A stretch of DNA of 64,000 bases from Siphonodentalium dalli (taxonomy: Eukaryota > Mollusca > Scaphopoda > Gadilida > Siphonodentaliidae): assembly GCA_032622095.1 (NCBI GenBank), contig CP136064.1:38178426-38242425 (forward strand), given 5' to 3'. Position 1 is the first letter of the stretch. Each line of letters begins with the position of its first letter. A program made the translations under genes and the position numbers. Positions 1-8,862 of the stretch are shown piece by piece. The notes under the pieces were generated by a model, which had not been told where the DNA came from, did not search any database, and saw only the letters and a program-made list of their open reading frames with translations.

Positions 1-127
1 TAGGGCGTGCCAAAGGAAATTGTTGATGCACAGATGGACGGACGGCTAGACAAACACACACATGCATGGACGACGGACGCCAAACCATGGCAATAGCTCA
101 AACTTTACTTTGTAAAGTTGAGCTAAC
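1..127. repeat. Right end of the 'CCAAGATGG' tandem-unit element, with terminal hairpin
   Basis: This stretch matches the end of the larger element at 14640-15198: both run from 'CCAAAGGAAATTGTTGA' through a GGACGG-rich stretch to 'ATAGCTCAAAC' and finish in a hairpin ending GAGCTAAC. Here the hairpin is at 94-125 (TAGCTCAA ... TTGAGCTA with a short loop). The tandem units themselves lie beyond the left edge. It is non-coding and sits in a VPS8 intron. A terminal hairpin next to CTAA recalls Helitron/Helentron ends, but assignment to that class is only an inference. Confidence 0.6.
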
Positions 128-170
128 AAAATCTAATGATAGTGATCAGTAACTGAATGATGCTACTTAC

Positions 171-203
171 CAAAGCAGTCGGAGAACCAGCATCTACACG
201 GTC
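171..203 (-). CDS. VPS8: VPS8 exon (33 nt)
   Basis: On the minus strand an acceptor (ttctattgtag) and a strong donor (gtaagtag) bound a 33 nt exon reading DRVDAGSPTAL in phase 0. It continues exactly from the upstream exon at 2522-2609, which also ends in phase 0 with LSAV. The joined stretch around 'LSAVDRVDAGSPTAL' resembles the region of VPS8 just before its N-terminal beta-propeller, where I recall a similar 'DKVDAG.PTA' sequence in the human protein. The rest of the gene lies beyond the left edge. The exon is short enough to be missed by automatic prediction. The peptide comparison is from memory, not from a search. Confidence 0.78.
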
Positions 204-247
204 CTACAATAGAATAATTATACAATCAGTGAAAGAACAGCCCTAGT

Positions 248-517
248 TACAGTAATGCCCTAAATAATCAACTCCTTAACCACAGCAGAATTATGGGTAA
301 TTTTTCAGGATTTAGTCGGAAATATGGCTTGTTGCCATTCATCGGAAAGCTCTCATTGAGAGCTTTCCGATGAACGGCAACAAGCCATATTTCCAACTAA
401 ATCCTGAAATGAGAGCTTTCCGATGAATGGCAACAAGCCATATTTCCGACTAAATCCTGAAAAATTACCCATAATTCTGCTGTGGTTAAGAAGTCGATTA
501 TTTAGGGCATTACTGTA
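248..517. mobile_element. Palindromic TA-flanked MITE, copy 1
   Basis: The terminal inverted repeats begin CAGTAATGCCCTAAATAATC and end GGGCATTACTG, flanked by TA on both sides, as expected for Tc1/mariner-pogo type targets. The arms are about 105 bp and close to complementary. This copy carries an extra partial right arm in the middle (about 358-407), so it is longer than the simple palindromic copies at 3971 and 4359. It is non-autonomous and non-coding and lies in a VPS8 intron. Confidence 0.85.
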
Positions 518-1537
518 CATTGTATTCTCTATGCCTTCCTGAATTTAACATAATAAATAATGTAGGCAACACCAAATTTTAACTGCTTAATTACTTACAT
601 ATCGATACTGATTAATGGATGAAAATCAGCTCCAAATTCTAAACTTTATCTGATTTGATGAACAGTTCAATGTTCTAAGCCAATTGAATCATGACACGTC
701 AATACAAAATGAATATTTTGTCACACACATGCAACAATGAACTCCACATAATGTGCCCATTGCTTACACATCTATATATACACAGTGTTTCAGCCAGAGG
801 GGCAGCTTTCCCCAAGCCCAAATTCCCCCTCTGACATATTCCAATACCCGATCCACATATTAATGCCTACATCACCTGTGTATTTGCCACTGAATTAAAC
901 AAACATGGAATGATAAATGAGGCTAATTTTATCTCCAGCTAATGCTGAATATTAACAGTTTCATCTACCGCTGATGGTGGCAGTATGAAAAATTGTCATT
1001 TCACTTATTTTACCAGCAGATTTAACTTAGGTTTTCGTCAAAAAATTTAAGGTACCTACAATTTAGGTGGTGCCAAATGACAACACCCTGACATTACATA
1101 ACCGTTCATAGGTCATAAGCCCACATTCATAATGCCTGTGGTTGTCTATAATGTGTGGCCCATTGTGTCATGTGTCATATATACATAGAAGAAACTTTGT
1201 TCGGTTGCCACTCCCCCCCACCCCCCATGACCCATTGACAATTTTTTTTTTTATATTCTATGTAAAATATTTACATATCACACAGATGCCCTTCATATTC
1301 CCAGGCTTTGACTTCCAAGCCAGGATATGAAAAATATGCTGATAATGAAACAAAAGAATCATATTGCGGTGGAGAATTTGCCGCTGTGCAAAGCAAACAC
1401 AACCATAAACCACCTATGACCAGGCCTTTAGATTTGTGTACTTGGGCACATCAGGTCAAACTAGTTTTGAAATTTAGACCAAAAAAACTTAAAATTGCTT
1501 CATTAATTTTCTGAGAATGACCGTTTCCAGGATAATT
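518..1537. other. Intronic sequence without recognised features
   Basis: This is VPS8 intron between two MITE copies. It is AT-rich, with a C-rich run followed by a T run near 1208-1252. Short open frames at 1142-1514 on the plus strand show no domain, no splice support and atypical composition. I see no RNA gene or mobile-element terminus. Confidence 0.6.
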
Positions 1538-1778
1538 TACAGTAATGCCCTAAATAATCGACTCCTTAACCACAGCAGAATTATGGGTAATTTTTCAGGA
1601 TTTAGTTGGAAATATGGCTAGTTGTCATTCATCGGAAAGCTCTCTGTGAGAACAACAAGCCATATTTCAGTGAGAGCTTTCCGATGAATGGCAACAAGCC
1701 ATATTTCCAACTAAATCCGGAAAAATTACCCATAATTCTGCTGTGGTTAAGAAGTTAATTATTTAGGGCATTACTGTA
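1538..1778. mobile_element. Palindromic TA-flanked MITE, copy 2
   Basis: It has the same termini as the copy at 248 (TACAGTAATGCCCTAAATAA ... GGGCATTACTGTA). Part of the centre is rearranged: 'CTCTGTGAGAACAACAAGCC' interrupts the left arm before a second, intact right arm. Flanking TA is present on both sides. Confidence 0.85.
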
Positions 1779-1916
1779 TCATTGAGATCAATATGAAATT
1801 TAACATTTCAGTGTTTCTCAGTACTACAGGTATATAAACATACGTGTCTTGGTGCAATGACAAAAATTACATTCTCATATTTATTTTGGGCACCTGTGAA
1901 TATTTTGGGCACATAG

Positions 1917-2054
1917 TTAACCAGCCCTCATAATAGACTATGGCAATCAGCAATGCCCAAGATATTTGCTGATGCAAACTGGGCCATGGCATATGGTTGC
2001 CATGACATAGCGGAATGCCGAAGCCAAACAATCTGAATTAAGAGGGCTGGTTAA
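1917..2054. mobile_element. Small MITE with TTAA target duplication
   Basis: CCAGCCCTC (from 1921) and GAGGGCTGG (to 2050) form terminal inverted repeats, each directly flanked by TTAA (1917-1920, 2051-2054). A TTAA target is typical of piggyBac and some Kolobok transposons. The 130 bp interior has no coding potential. The family cannot be named from such short termini. Confidence 0.6.
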
Positions 2055-2463
2055 CCGACTTGGATTTGGTGGAATATAAAGACCTTCACCTATCATAGGT
2101 ACACCTATTGATAGCAGACTGAAAGTGGTTAAATATAATCTTCCAGCCTCTGTGTTTGTGTCATGGCTCTCGTCCAACATCTCAGAGAGAAGTGTTACAA
2201 AACTTGTAATTGGAACATTCAACAATTTAAAAGCTTAATTTTTTTTTACACATATTCTTCATTCAAAATCAAAGTAATGGACAGAGATATCGTGAATATG
2301 CTCCTTCTAACAGAAGTGTCAACGCTTGTCGTAAGACAGTGCATAAGATCCGTCACGAACCCACAGTACTCAACATTAATTATACAAAGATTACATCACA
2401 CAATTTCATTGAGCATATTCGACTGTTTCATACTATTGACAATTATAGTCTAAATAAAGTATA

Positions 2464-2483
2464 ATATATATATATATATATAT
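2464..2483. repeat. (TA)n microsatellite
   Basis: This is a simple dinucleotide TA run in the VPS8 intron, about 40 bp beyond the donor side of the exon at 2522-2609. No function is implied. Confidence 0.8.
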
Positions 2484-2521
2484 TCCTTCTTTGTGTAATA
2501 AACAATTTAAAAAATACTTAC

Positions 2522-2609
2522 AACAGCTGACAAAATCTGAGAAGAAAGACTTTTGAGTTTTGATGGTCGCAACACCGATCCATGAGTTTCAAACAAAGTA
2601 GCTTTTTTC
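2522..2609 (-). CDS. VPS8: VPS8 exon (88 nt)
   Basis: On the minus strand the acceptor 'ttactttcag' and the donor 'gtaagtatt' bound an 88 nt exon. Its first G completes the AA left by the exon at 3786-3925 to give an AAG Lys codon, followed by 29 codons that include FETHGSVLRPSKLKSL and end LSSQILSAV in phase 0. This resembles the segment of VPS8 leading into the beta-propeller ('HGSV.R...LK..S.QI.SA' in my memory of vertebrate VPS8). VPS8 is a CORVET-specific subunit that binds active Rab5 on early endosomes and supports homotypic fusion. The exact phase agreement with both neighbours argues strongly for a real exon. Confidence 0.85.
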
Positions 2610-3180
2610 CTGAAAGTAATAGAACAGCACAGCATGATTATTGAACATAAATTATTTAGTGTTAGACATGTGAAAAGAATCTAGCATCAAGCAAATTAAT
2701 GCTTATATTAAAGTTGATCGAAATCCTGGACAAAATTTACTCTTGTTATGCATATTATCCCTCTAATTGTGTACAAATAAGTGATATACATCACTTAATA
2801 CTGTAGTAAGAATCAAATTATAAAAATATGAAAGTCCAATAAACTTGGTGATTCCATTCATATTGACGAATGACGTAGGATGTCCACTTACAGTTTAAGA
2901 TATGTCGGTTTTCTTCCACTCATTCCGTGATATTTTGTCATTGTTTCTTCCAATTTCCATTCATTAATAGTAATATAAAAGCCCCAAAAATATTTAATTT
3001 GAGACATAATTTATAGCCTGGCATTCACTTCAAGTAATGTTTGTTTATTGTTAGAAAAATTAAAAGTTACGAAAACATTATTCTTTTTCAATCGACGAAA
3101 GCAATTTTATTTACAACTGGAATAAATGGAGCTTTGTTCTTCTTTATGTTTCAAAATGCAGTTGGAGGACTCCCTTTGTT
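2610..3180. other. VPS8 intron, unannotated part
   Basis: This is AT-rich intronic DNA between the exon at 2522-2609 and the retrocopy-like fragment. I see no repeat terminus, open frame or RNA gene in it. Confidence 0.6.
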
Positions 3181-3190
3181 AGCCAAAAGA

Positions 3191-3622
3191 TTTTTTATTT
3201 TTTTTAATAATTTTTATTGAGATCAAAAATACATACTCATTCAGACTTGTCATACAAAAAATACAAACATTTGGCAAAAATTGCAGAAATTAAAGAGGAT
3301 TACAATTAGATATTCAGTTTCAATTATTCTTTTTCTCCACATTTCAATGATATAAAAACTAGAAATGAGAACTTCATATAAGTTTGATTTAGGGAAGCAT
3401 CTAAGCAGGTATCGAGTCTCTACTACGGCTAACCACCCTAACAGTGTGACTTGTTGTGAATAGAGAATTTAAAAGTGTCCATCTTTCAAAGAAAGTTTTT
3501 TCCTTCCTAGTGGAGAAGCGTTTCAATGGTACCTCATCTATGTTTTTATAATGCTGTATTGTTTCTATTAAGCCCTTCACTGAAGGTTCACTATTCCTGA
3601 ATTTACAGGAATATATCCTACA
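3191..3622 (-). pseudogene. Retrocopy-like 3' fragment: short C-terminal reading frame, AATAAA and A tract
   Basis: On the minus strand an open frame of 73 codons (3622 down to the TAG at 3401-3403) contains KGLIETIQHYKNIDEVPLKR and later FFERWTLLNSLF. It is followed by about 185 bp of AT-rich sequence, an AATAAA signal (3213-3218), and an A-rich tract to 3191. This order (C-terminus, 3' UTR, polyadenylation signal, poly(A)) is what a 5'-truncated processed copy of an mRNA looks like. I do not recognise the protein. It could equally be the 3' end of a polyadenylated transposon transcript. I found no convincing target duplication. It lies in the VPS8 intron in the sense orientation, so its AATAAA could act as a cryptic polyadenylation site. 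Confidence 0.5.
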
Positions 3623-3785
3623 TCACAAATTTGCTTGGGAGATAATTCCCATCGGGGAATTAGTCATGGATTACATTTTCCTTTAAGATGTTCTCTTAGA
3701 AATAAATATGGAAAATGAAAAAGAGTGGATAAATGTAAAAGTACCTGTCAATAAGAAGAAACAATGTTTTGTTAATTGAACATAC

Positions 3786-3925
3786 TTCTCCTTTCTTTTG
3801 ATCCTTTCTGATGATACAGAACTGTCTTGGCTGGAGAGTGATGATGTTTCAAATGAATCGTTCTTTAACTTGGTGATACTAGGGACATCATAATCGTCAT
3901 CATCAAGAATAGATATTTCATCAGG
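3786..3925 (-). CDS. VPS8: VPS8 exon (140 nt), acidic/serine-rich linker
   Basis: On the minus strand the acceptor 'gaattgttttcag' and the donor 'gtatgttc' bound a 140 nt exon: 46 codons plus AA. It begins PDEISILDDDDYDVPS, runs through a serine-rich stretch (SSLSSQDSSVSS) and ends in a basic KRKE. It starts in phase 0, matching the end of the exon at 12541-12609, and ends in phase 2, matching the exon at 2522-2609. An acidic, Ser-rich, poorly conserved linker between the 'ESILNE' motif and the 'HGSV' motif fits the N-terminus of VPS8 as I know it. The intron upstream of this exon is 8.6 kb and loaded with transposons. Confidence 0.8.
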
Positions 3926-3970
3926 CTGAAAACAATTCAAATTTCATGAAATGTTATATAAAAAAAGATT

Positions 3971-4152
3971 TACAGTAATGCCCTGAATAATCGACTCCTT
4001 AACCACAGCAGAATTATGCGTAATTTTTCAGGATTTAGTTGGAAATATAGCTTGTTGCCATTCATCGGAAAGCCATATTTCCAACTAAATCCTGAAAAAT
4101 TACCCATAATTCTTCTGAGGTTAAGGAGTCCATTATTTAGGGCAATACTGTA
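3971..4152. mobile_element. Palindromic TA-flanked MITE, copy 3
   Basis: It has the same terminal repeats as the copy at 248, with TA on both sides. This is a short form: after the left arm it jumps directly to AGCCATATTTCC of the right arm, so the hairpin loop region is lost. It lies about 45 bp upstream of the acceptor of the exon at 3786-3925. Confidence 0.85.
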
Positions 4153-4358
4153 TGTGAAATTCTGTCATTATCAAGTTATCAGTCTTTAACCCATTCCTTT
4201 ATAAATGGATTCTCCCATGCATCACAATTTACTATTATCCATTTCGAGGAATTTTGATGGGAAATGTTTAGATAATAATAAGTTCACTAGCAGGCCTCAA
4301 AATGTTCTGAAATTTCTACTTGTCATTGTGGACAGGCACGTCACGAAGAATTTTTCGT

Positions 4359-4575
4359 TACAGTAATGCTCTAATTAATCGACTCCTTAAACACAGCAGA
4401 ATTATGGGTAACTTTTCAGGATTTAGTCAGAAATATGGCTTGTTGCCATTCATTGGAAAGCTCTCGGGGAGAGCTTTCCGATGAATGGCAACAAGCCATA
4501 TTTCCGACTAAATCCAGAAAAGTTACCCATAATTCTGCTGTGTTTAAGGAGTCGATTAATTAGAGCATTACTGTA
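4359..4575. mobile_element. Palindromic TA-flanked MITE, copy 4 (nearly perfect palindrome)
   Basis: The two arms, TACAGTAATGCTCTAATTAA and its complement, run inward to a centre near 4467 (CTCGGGGAGAG) with very few mismatches. Compensating changes occur on both arms (CTCTAATTAA and TTAATTAGAG), so this copy kept its self-complementarity when it diverged from its relatives. Non-coding. Confidence 0.88.
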
Positions 4576-4765
4576 TCTGTCATTTCAGAATTTTTAATGA
4601 ATACATTTAATGTGAAAAGCCACAAATTAGTGTGGAACATGCAGCATAACATATATACACTATGTACATTGGTATGAATACTATTTTCATCAGAATTTCA
4701 TGTTCATACATAATAAATGTATGTAATACTTATATAAATATATCATATGTATACTGAATATATAT

Positions 4766-4773
4766 ATATACAC
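4766..4773. other. hAT target duplication, left copy
   Basis: ATATACAC lies immediately outside the left terminus of the element and is identical to 5905-5912. Confidence 0.85.
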
Positions 4774-5904
4774 TAGGGTCCTGCGAATATTCGATATTCG
4801 ATTCGAGATTCGATTCGAAAGTCAAATTCGATTCGAATTCGAGTCGAAATTGCCAACTCGAAATTTCGAATATACACTGGTGGAAAAGTAGGCTGTTTAC
4901 GGACATCGATCTTAGCTGTTTTTGTGCCATTTAATTACAGAAAATGATGTATATATGCACCTTATAATTCTTATTATACATCGTGATTATATATATTAGA
5001 TATAAGTATAGCCAGCAATTAGCCTATAGGACTACTAAATACGCTTGAATTCTAGCTTTGAACATGAAGCCAAAAGCTCGGAGATCACCGATGGGCCGAC
5101 AACGCGCGTGAATAATAATAGCTATGAGACTGAGCAACCGCTAGCGTTATCCGCCGTCTATCCGTCTCAGATCTGCATTATGTAGTATAGCTGAGAATTT
5201 AAACAACACGTGTTCCCGGCATCGAAAAGTGCATTTTGGCGATGTTTTCTTCTGAAGTTTACTTTCAATTTCTGAGCGTTCTTTGACACTTGACAAAATG
5301 CCGTCGTTATTCATGTTTATTTTAAACATGATAAAGCTGCAGGTATAGTGCAGGGATGTACACGTGAGATGAATGCAACCTGGTGTATAAATCGCAGGCA
5401 TCTGGGACAATAAACCATCTATGGAATCATCTGTCCAAGAAGCATCCAGCACTACATAATCAGGCTACCCTGCGACTGTTGTTGCATCTTCAAGTTTATA
5501 ACAATGGGTGATTCTGAATGTCGATTTGAAATTTTGAATGTACATGCAAACTGTACAAATTTCGCGTAATTTTAGTTCTGATAATCCGTTTAGTGGTTAT
5601 ATATTAATCGTCGTGACGGCCGCATGGACATTTTTTTTAAATCTGCCTTTTTTTCTCGACAATTATCATTTGAAGTTAATAGTATTACAAACGACAGTTC
5701 ATCGCCACATTAATTATGATGGAACTTCGTGCATGTAGTTGATAGAACGTTTCACAAATCGTCTAATCGTTGACAAAACATGCCCAATTGAGAATGCAAC
5801 ACACAGATATGATTCGATTTGATATTCGATTCGATATTCGATTCGATTTCCAGAATTCGATTCGATATTCGATTCGATCAAAATCTCCAATTCGCAGGAC
5901 CCTA
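4774..5904. mobile_element. Non-autonomous hAT-type transposon with 8 bp target duplication
   Basis: The termini TAGGGTCCTGCGAAT and ATTCGCAGGACCCTA are exact inverted complements, flanked by identical 8 bp ATATACAC (4766-4773 and 5905-5912). An 8 bp target duplication with TAGGG termini fits the hAT superfamily. Both subterminal regions carry clustered GATTCGATATTCGATTCG-type repeats (4790-4870, 5812-5886), which in hAT elements are typical transposase-binding arrays. The 1131 bp interior has no transposase frame; the short open frames at its ends only translate the TTCGA repeats. It lies within the large VPS8 intron. Confidence 0.88.
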
Positions 5905-5912
5905 ATATACAC
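5905..5912. other. hAT target duplication, right copy
   Basis: ATATACAC lies immediately outside the right terminus of the element and is identical to 4766-4773. Confidence 0.85.
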
Positions 5913-6257
5913 ATAGATACTAAGATATGTATATAGCAATATGTGTGTGCATATAAATTCACATGGATATCTCTATAGATCAGTGTACTATCTTAGTTGT
6001 ATTCTTTAAAAACATGTTTCAAATAAATGTTAACGTTCTTCAATATTGATATATTTTCAATAGCAAGGAGGCCATATACCTTTTCTAGTGAAGGGTTCAA
6101 CCATTATTTTCTTCTGATTGTGACAAAATTGTTGCAGATTAAACTAGAGATGGGCTTGTCCCAGATGGGACTAAGTAATACCCCCCGTGTTCAAAATATT
6201 ATTTGAGTGAAGTAGCCATTACCATATATTGGGCACTGAAATTATGTGAACAGGTAT

Positions 6258-6300
6258 CCCTAACCCTAAACCCCTTAACCCTAACCCCTAACCCTAATCA
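6258..6300. repeat. Interstitial telomere-like repeat (CCCTAA)n
   Basis: This is a short run of imperfect CCCTAA units, some with an extra C or A. CCCTAA/TTAGGG is the telomeric repeat of most animals including molluscs. It sits directly next to a dispersed repeat and may belong to it, so it is not evidence of a chromosome end. Confidence 0.7.
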
Positions 6301-6660
6301 TAACTCCACAAAAAAAAGTCAGACAGACATCATAATCGCAGGTGCACAGGTTCCCATGGTACTAAATATCAGTGCCAAGATTAAAAAACATTCTCGGACA
6401 AAATTATGCATGTTGCAAAATAAATTATAGTCGAAAAATGGGAGATAACTCCTCCAAAAAAAGTCAGACAAACGTCATAATCGCAGGTGCACAGGTTCCC
6501 ATGGTGGTTGATGTCTGTGCCAAGTTTCACGGAAGTTGATAAAAAAACGACTGAGAAAAACTCCGGACAAATTTGTGTCCACGGACGGACAGATGGACGG
6601 ACGGACAAGCTGATACCAGTATACCCCCCCCCCCCCCCACAACTCGTTGCGGGGGGTATA
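6300..6660. repeat. Dispersed repeat with duplicated 'AAAAAAAGTCAGACA' block, GGACGG run and homopolymer C tract
   Basis: A block starting AACTCC(A)CAAAAAAAGTCAGACA and running through 'ATAATCGCAGGTGCACAGG' occurs twice (about 6302-6395 and 6448-6535). It is followed by a GGACGG-rich stretch (about 6580-6607), a long C run (from about 6625), and AACTCGTTGCGGGGGGTATA. It is non-coding; the apparent 'SVRPSVRP' peptide in the minus frame is only the translated GGACGG repeat. The family is not identified. Confidence 0.55.
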
Positions 6661-7260
6661 TAGAATATGATACTCGTCGCATGTTTCCCAACCGCACATT
6701 TTACATAGTAACTCTCGTGTTTTCGCCATCTTGAAAGCTCTTTTCGCAGTCTATGGTTTGCTGTCCTAAATTTCACCAATGCTGGTATGAGATGTTGTGG
6801 TAGATCAATAAGGTAGCGACTAATACTGGAATGACGCTTTATGTTGCTATATAAAGTTCCTCTTGATGATTTAGATTCCTTCAGGTCACGAAACAATTTA
6901 ACCCAGTGTTGTTCAATTAGATGAGATTTAATATTTGCCTGTGCATGCATTCCCTTTTGTGTGGGATGCAAGCCTTGAAATAGGGTGTCTGTGATTTGCA
7001 GAATGAGGTCCCCAGAGGGTGAATTTAGTGATGCTACCCCGCATTGCGGGCTAGCATCACCAAATTCACCCTCTGGGGACCTCATTCTGCTTACCCCTCA
7101 GCAGAATGAGGTTCCCAGAGGGTGAATTTGATGATGCTAGCCCGCTATGCGGGGTAGCATCACTAAATTCACCCTCTGGGAACCTCATTCTGCAAATCAC
7201 AGACACCCTATTTCAAGGCTTGTGTGGGATGATAACATTCATGTTTTTGAGGAGTGGAAA
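6661..7260 (-). pseudogene. Decayed C-terminal fragment of a non-LTR reverse-transcriptase polyprotein
   Basis: On the minus strand the frame reads NIKSHLIEQHWVKLF, later LVKFRTANHRLRKELSRW, then after a frameshift KTRELLCKMCGWETCDEYHI. The order 'K.R..NH.L..E..RW', then R.LC..C, then CDEYHIL is the conserved tail found downstream of the reverse transcriptase in several non-LTR retrotransposon families (basic segment, Cys pair, DExH). The fragment is split by the palindromic MITE at 6969-7222; the frame resumes on the far side. No RT catalytic region is present. It is a different lineage from the element at 8213-12394. Confidence 0.6.
6969..7222. mobile_element. Double-palindrome MITE with 9 bp target duplication
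   Basis: The outer inverted repeat starts CAAGCCTTGAAATAGGGTGT and returns as ACACCCTATTTCAAGGCTTG. Inside are two consecutive 93 bp palindromes (6998-7090 and 7101-7193), each opening GCAGAATGAGGT and closing ACCTCATTCTGC around a centre near ATGCTA(C/G)CCCGC. The flanks carry an identical 9 bp TGTGGGATG (6960-6968, 7223-7231). A 9 bp duplication is usual for Mutator-like elements, but the termini alone do not prove that class. It is non-coding and inserted in a retrotransposon fragment. Confidence 0.82.
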
Positions 7261-7880
7261 GATCAGATGATTTTATGATTTAATTTCATATCTTTATTAC
7301 TACAACCATCATAACCATATTATGAATTTAAGTTTTAATTTTTTAGTTTTTCCATCAAAACAGTCAATCTTGTACCAATGGACCAGATTTTTGACAGGTA
7401 GTAATTAGAATCTAATTGTCACCCAGATATGACCTGTCAGTGACAGGTAGACAGGTGAACATTTCGAGCCCTGGTTGCCATGTTTATTGGTGGATGACAG
7501 ACCATGCTGAGTTTTCATTCTAGATCAACTCTGGGTGAACCAAGACTATCTAGAACAGCTACTCCAGGCCTCGAAATTTGTTAAATTTGCATAACCCAAC
7601 ATAAGGTTATTTGTTCCAGGCCATCAAACATATAGATCATGCCGCTGCATGTAAAACCTAACAATATTCATTAAGAAACTTACAAAGTTGCTTAGATATA
7701 TCAAACAAGATAACCCATTGTCATGGTCCGCGATGGCCAAACATTGCCAAATGGAAATAATTTTAATTGAAGTCTTATGTTTCAACAATCACTGTTTGAC
7801 GACTTTATTTATCATAGTCGGCTTACTGGATTTTTAGTTAACCTTTTCATGATGGGAGCTGTGCTGGTGCAGCATTAAAG
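7261..7880. other. VPS8 intron, no recognised feature
   Basis: This is AT-rich intronic DNA. I see no coding frame, repeat terminus or RNA gene. A doubled motif with GACAGGTAG occurs near 7394-7450, without wider structure. Confidence 0.55.
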
Positions 7881-7887
7881 ACCCTGT

Positions 7888-8050
7888 GCCAGTGCATTCT
7901 CTTATATATGCGAGTCTCCAATAGGGAGCCTCGCATATATAAGAAAATGCACTGGCTTACAAGGTCAAAGTAAATATCGTTAGGCCAATGCATTCTCTTA
8001 TATATGTGAGGCGCCCTATGGGCGATTCACATATAAGAGAAAGCATTGGC
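7888..8050. repeat. Pair of related hairpins
   Basis: There are two palindromes. The first, 7888-7956, opens GCCAGTGCATTCTCTTATAT and closes ATATAAGAAAATGCACTGGC. The second, 7984-8050, opens GCCAATGCATTCTCTTATAT and closes ATATAAGAGAAAGCATTGGC. They share the stem sequence but differ in loop (CTCCAATAGGGAG and GCCCTATGGGC), each loop being self-complementary. They lie 27 bp apart and look like two copies of one foldback unit. I found no clear target duplication. Confidence 0.75.
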
Positions 8051-8169
8051 ACAGTTTTTTTTGCAAAAATTCAGGAAGATCCAGTCATGAAGGGGGTAAC
8101 TGTGGTGTTAATGCATGCATTGATAGTGAGCTGGAAGTAGTCAATTATCAATTACTGCGAAGTGTGTTT

Positions 8170-8190
8170 GGGGGGGGGGGGGGGTGGGGA
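8170..8190. repeat. Poly-G tract
   Basis: A run of G broken by a single T lies just before the left target duplication of the retrotransposon. It could form a quadruplex, but length errors are common in such runs. Confidence 0.7.
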
Positions 8191-8198
8191 CTAGCCAG

Positions 8199-8212
8199 GC
8201 CCGGGATCATTG
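8199..8212. other. Retrotransposon target-site duplication, left copy
   Basis: GCCCGGGATCATTG abuts the 3' end of the minus-strand element and is identical to 12395-12408. The pair fixes the element at 8213-12394. Confidence 0.85.
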
Positions 8213-8357
8213 GTTTAAACAATATTTAATTTGAACTAATACAGAACATAATTACATACAATAAATACAAAACATATAATTTTTTTTAGTGTTCAAAAGA
8301 GGATTGGGCAACAAGCTTCGGGGCTTTTGTTAAGTCCTATCCTCAGGAAATAAATGT

Positions 8358-8382
8358 TACCCCAATAGATACCATTGGGGTA
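8358..8382 (-). other. Conserved hairpin in the retrotransposon 3' UTR
   Basis: TACCCCAAT and ATTGGGGTA form a 9 bp stem around GGTATCT on the minus strand. About 15 bp downstream is CTGAGGATAGGACTTAACAA. The same order (GGTATCTATT, then CTGAGGA..CGACTTAATAAAAGCC) recurs in the separate 3' fragment at 15680-15953, and a partial version (TACCCCAA..TGATAT) ends the copy at 18945-21708. Conserved 3' structures in non-LTR elements often serve as the RT recognition site. Confidence 0.6.
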
Positions 8383-8862
8383 TAGCAGACGGGTTTGGTT
8401 CTGTGTGGTCCGAATAATAAAGTTTAGGTGAAGGGATAGGAATGAGAAAGGGAGTGCAGGCGGTGGTTGAAAATGGGTCGGTGAACTTACTATTAACAGT
8501 AGGATAAGATATATCACGGAGAAATAAGTGAGGATTGTATCGTTTTAAATTGGTCACCATTTATTGTCACAAGCCAGTGAAAAGTCTTAATGCAAATAAA
8601 TTTGAGCACGCTACGACCCAATTGGAGAGAATTCCAAATCGGCGGAATATCAGAATTATTCACATTCCTTTAATGAGCTTTTTAGTTAATGTATTTAATA
8701 AGTATTTAATAAGTGATGAAATGTGTATGTACCATAAATAATTATTCCAGTATAGAGGGCGAGGTGGTAGGGCTAAAACACGCGCAGTGACTACAATTTA
8801 AGACATTACATATAGGTTATTAGTAACACGCGTGTTTCGGCTTAAACCACCGTACCTGTGAG

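Noticed and set aside
4730-5962. Short minus-strand frames with 'ESNIESN'-like peptides
   Set aside because: Translation of the TTCGA-rich subterminal repeats of the hAT-type element.
6381-7085. A 234-codon minus-strand frame as a single gene
   Set aside because: It is a chimera of a palindromic MITE, a retrotransposon C-terminal fragment and a GGACGG repeat; only the middle part is coding-derived.
8293-8560. Two overlapping minus-strand frames of 67-74 codons
   Set aside because: They lie in the retrotransposon 3' UTR over the conserved hairpin and have no protein motif.
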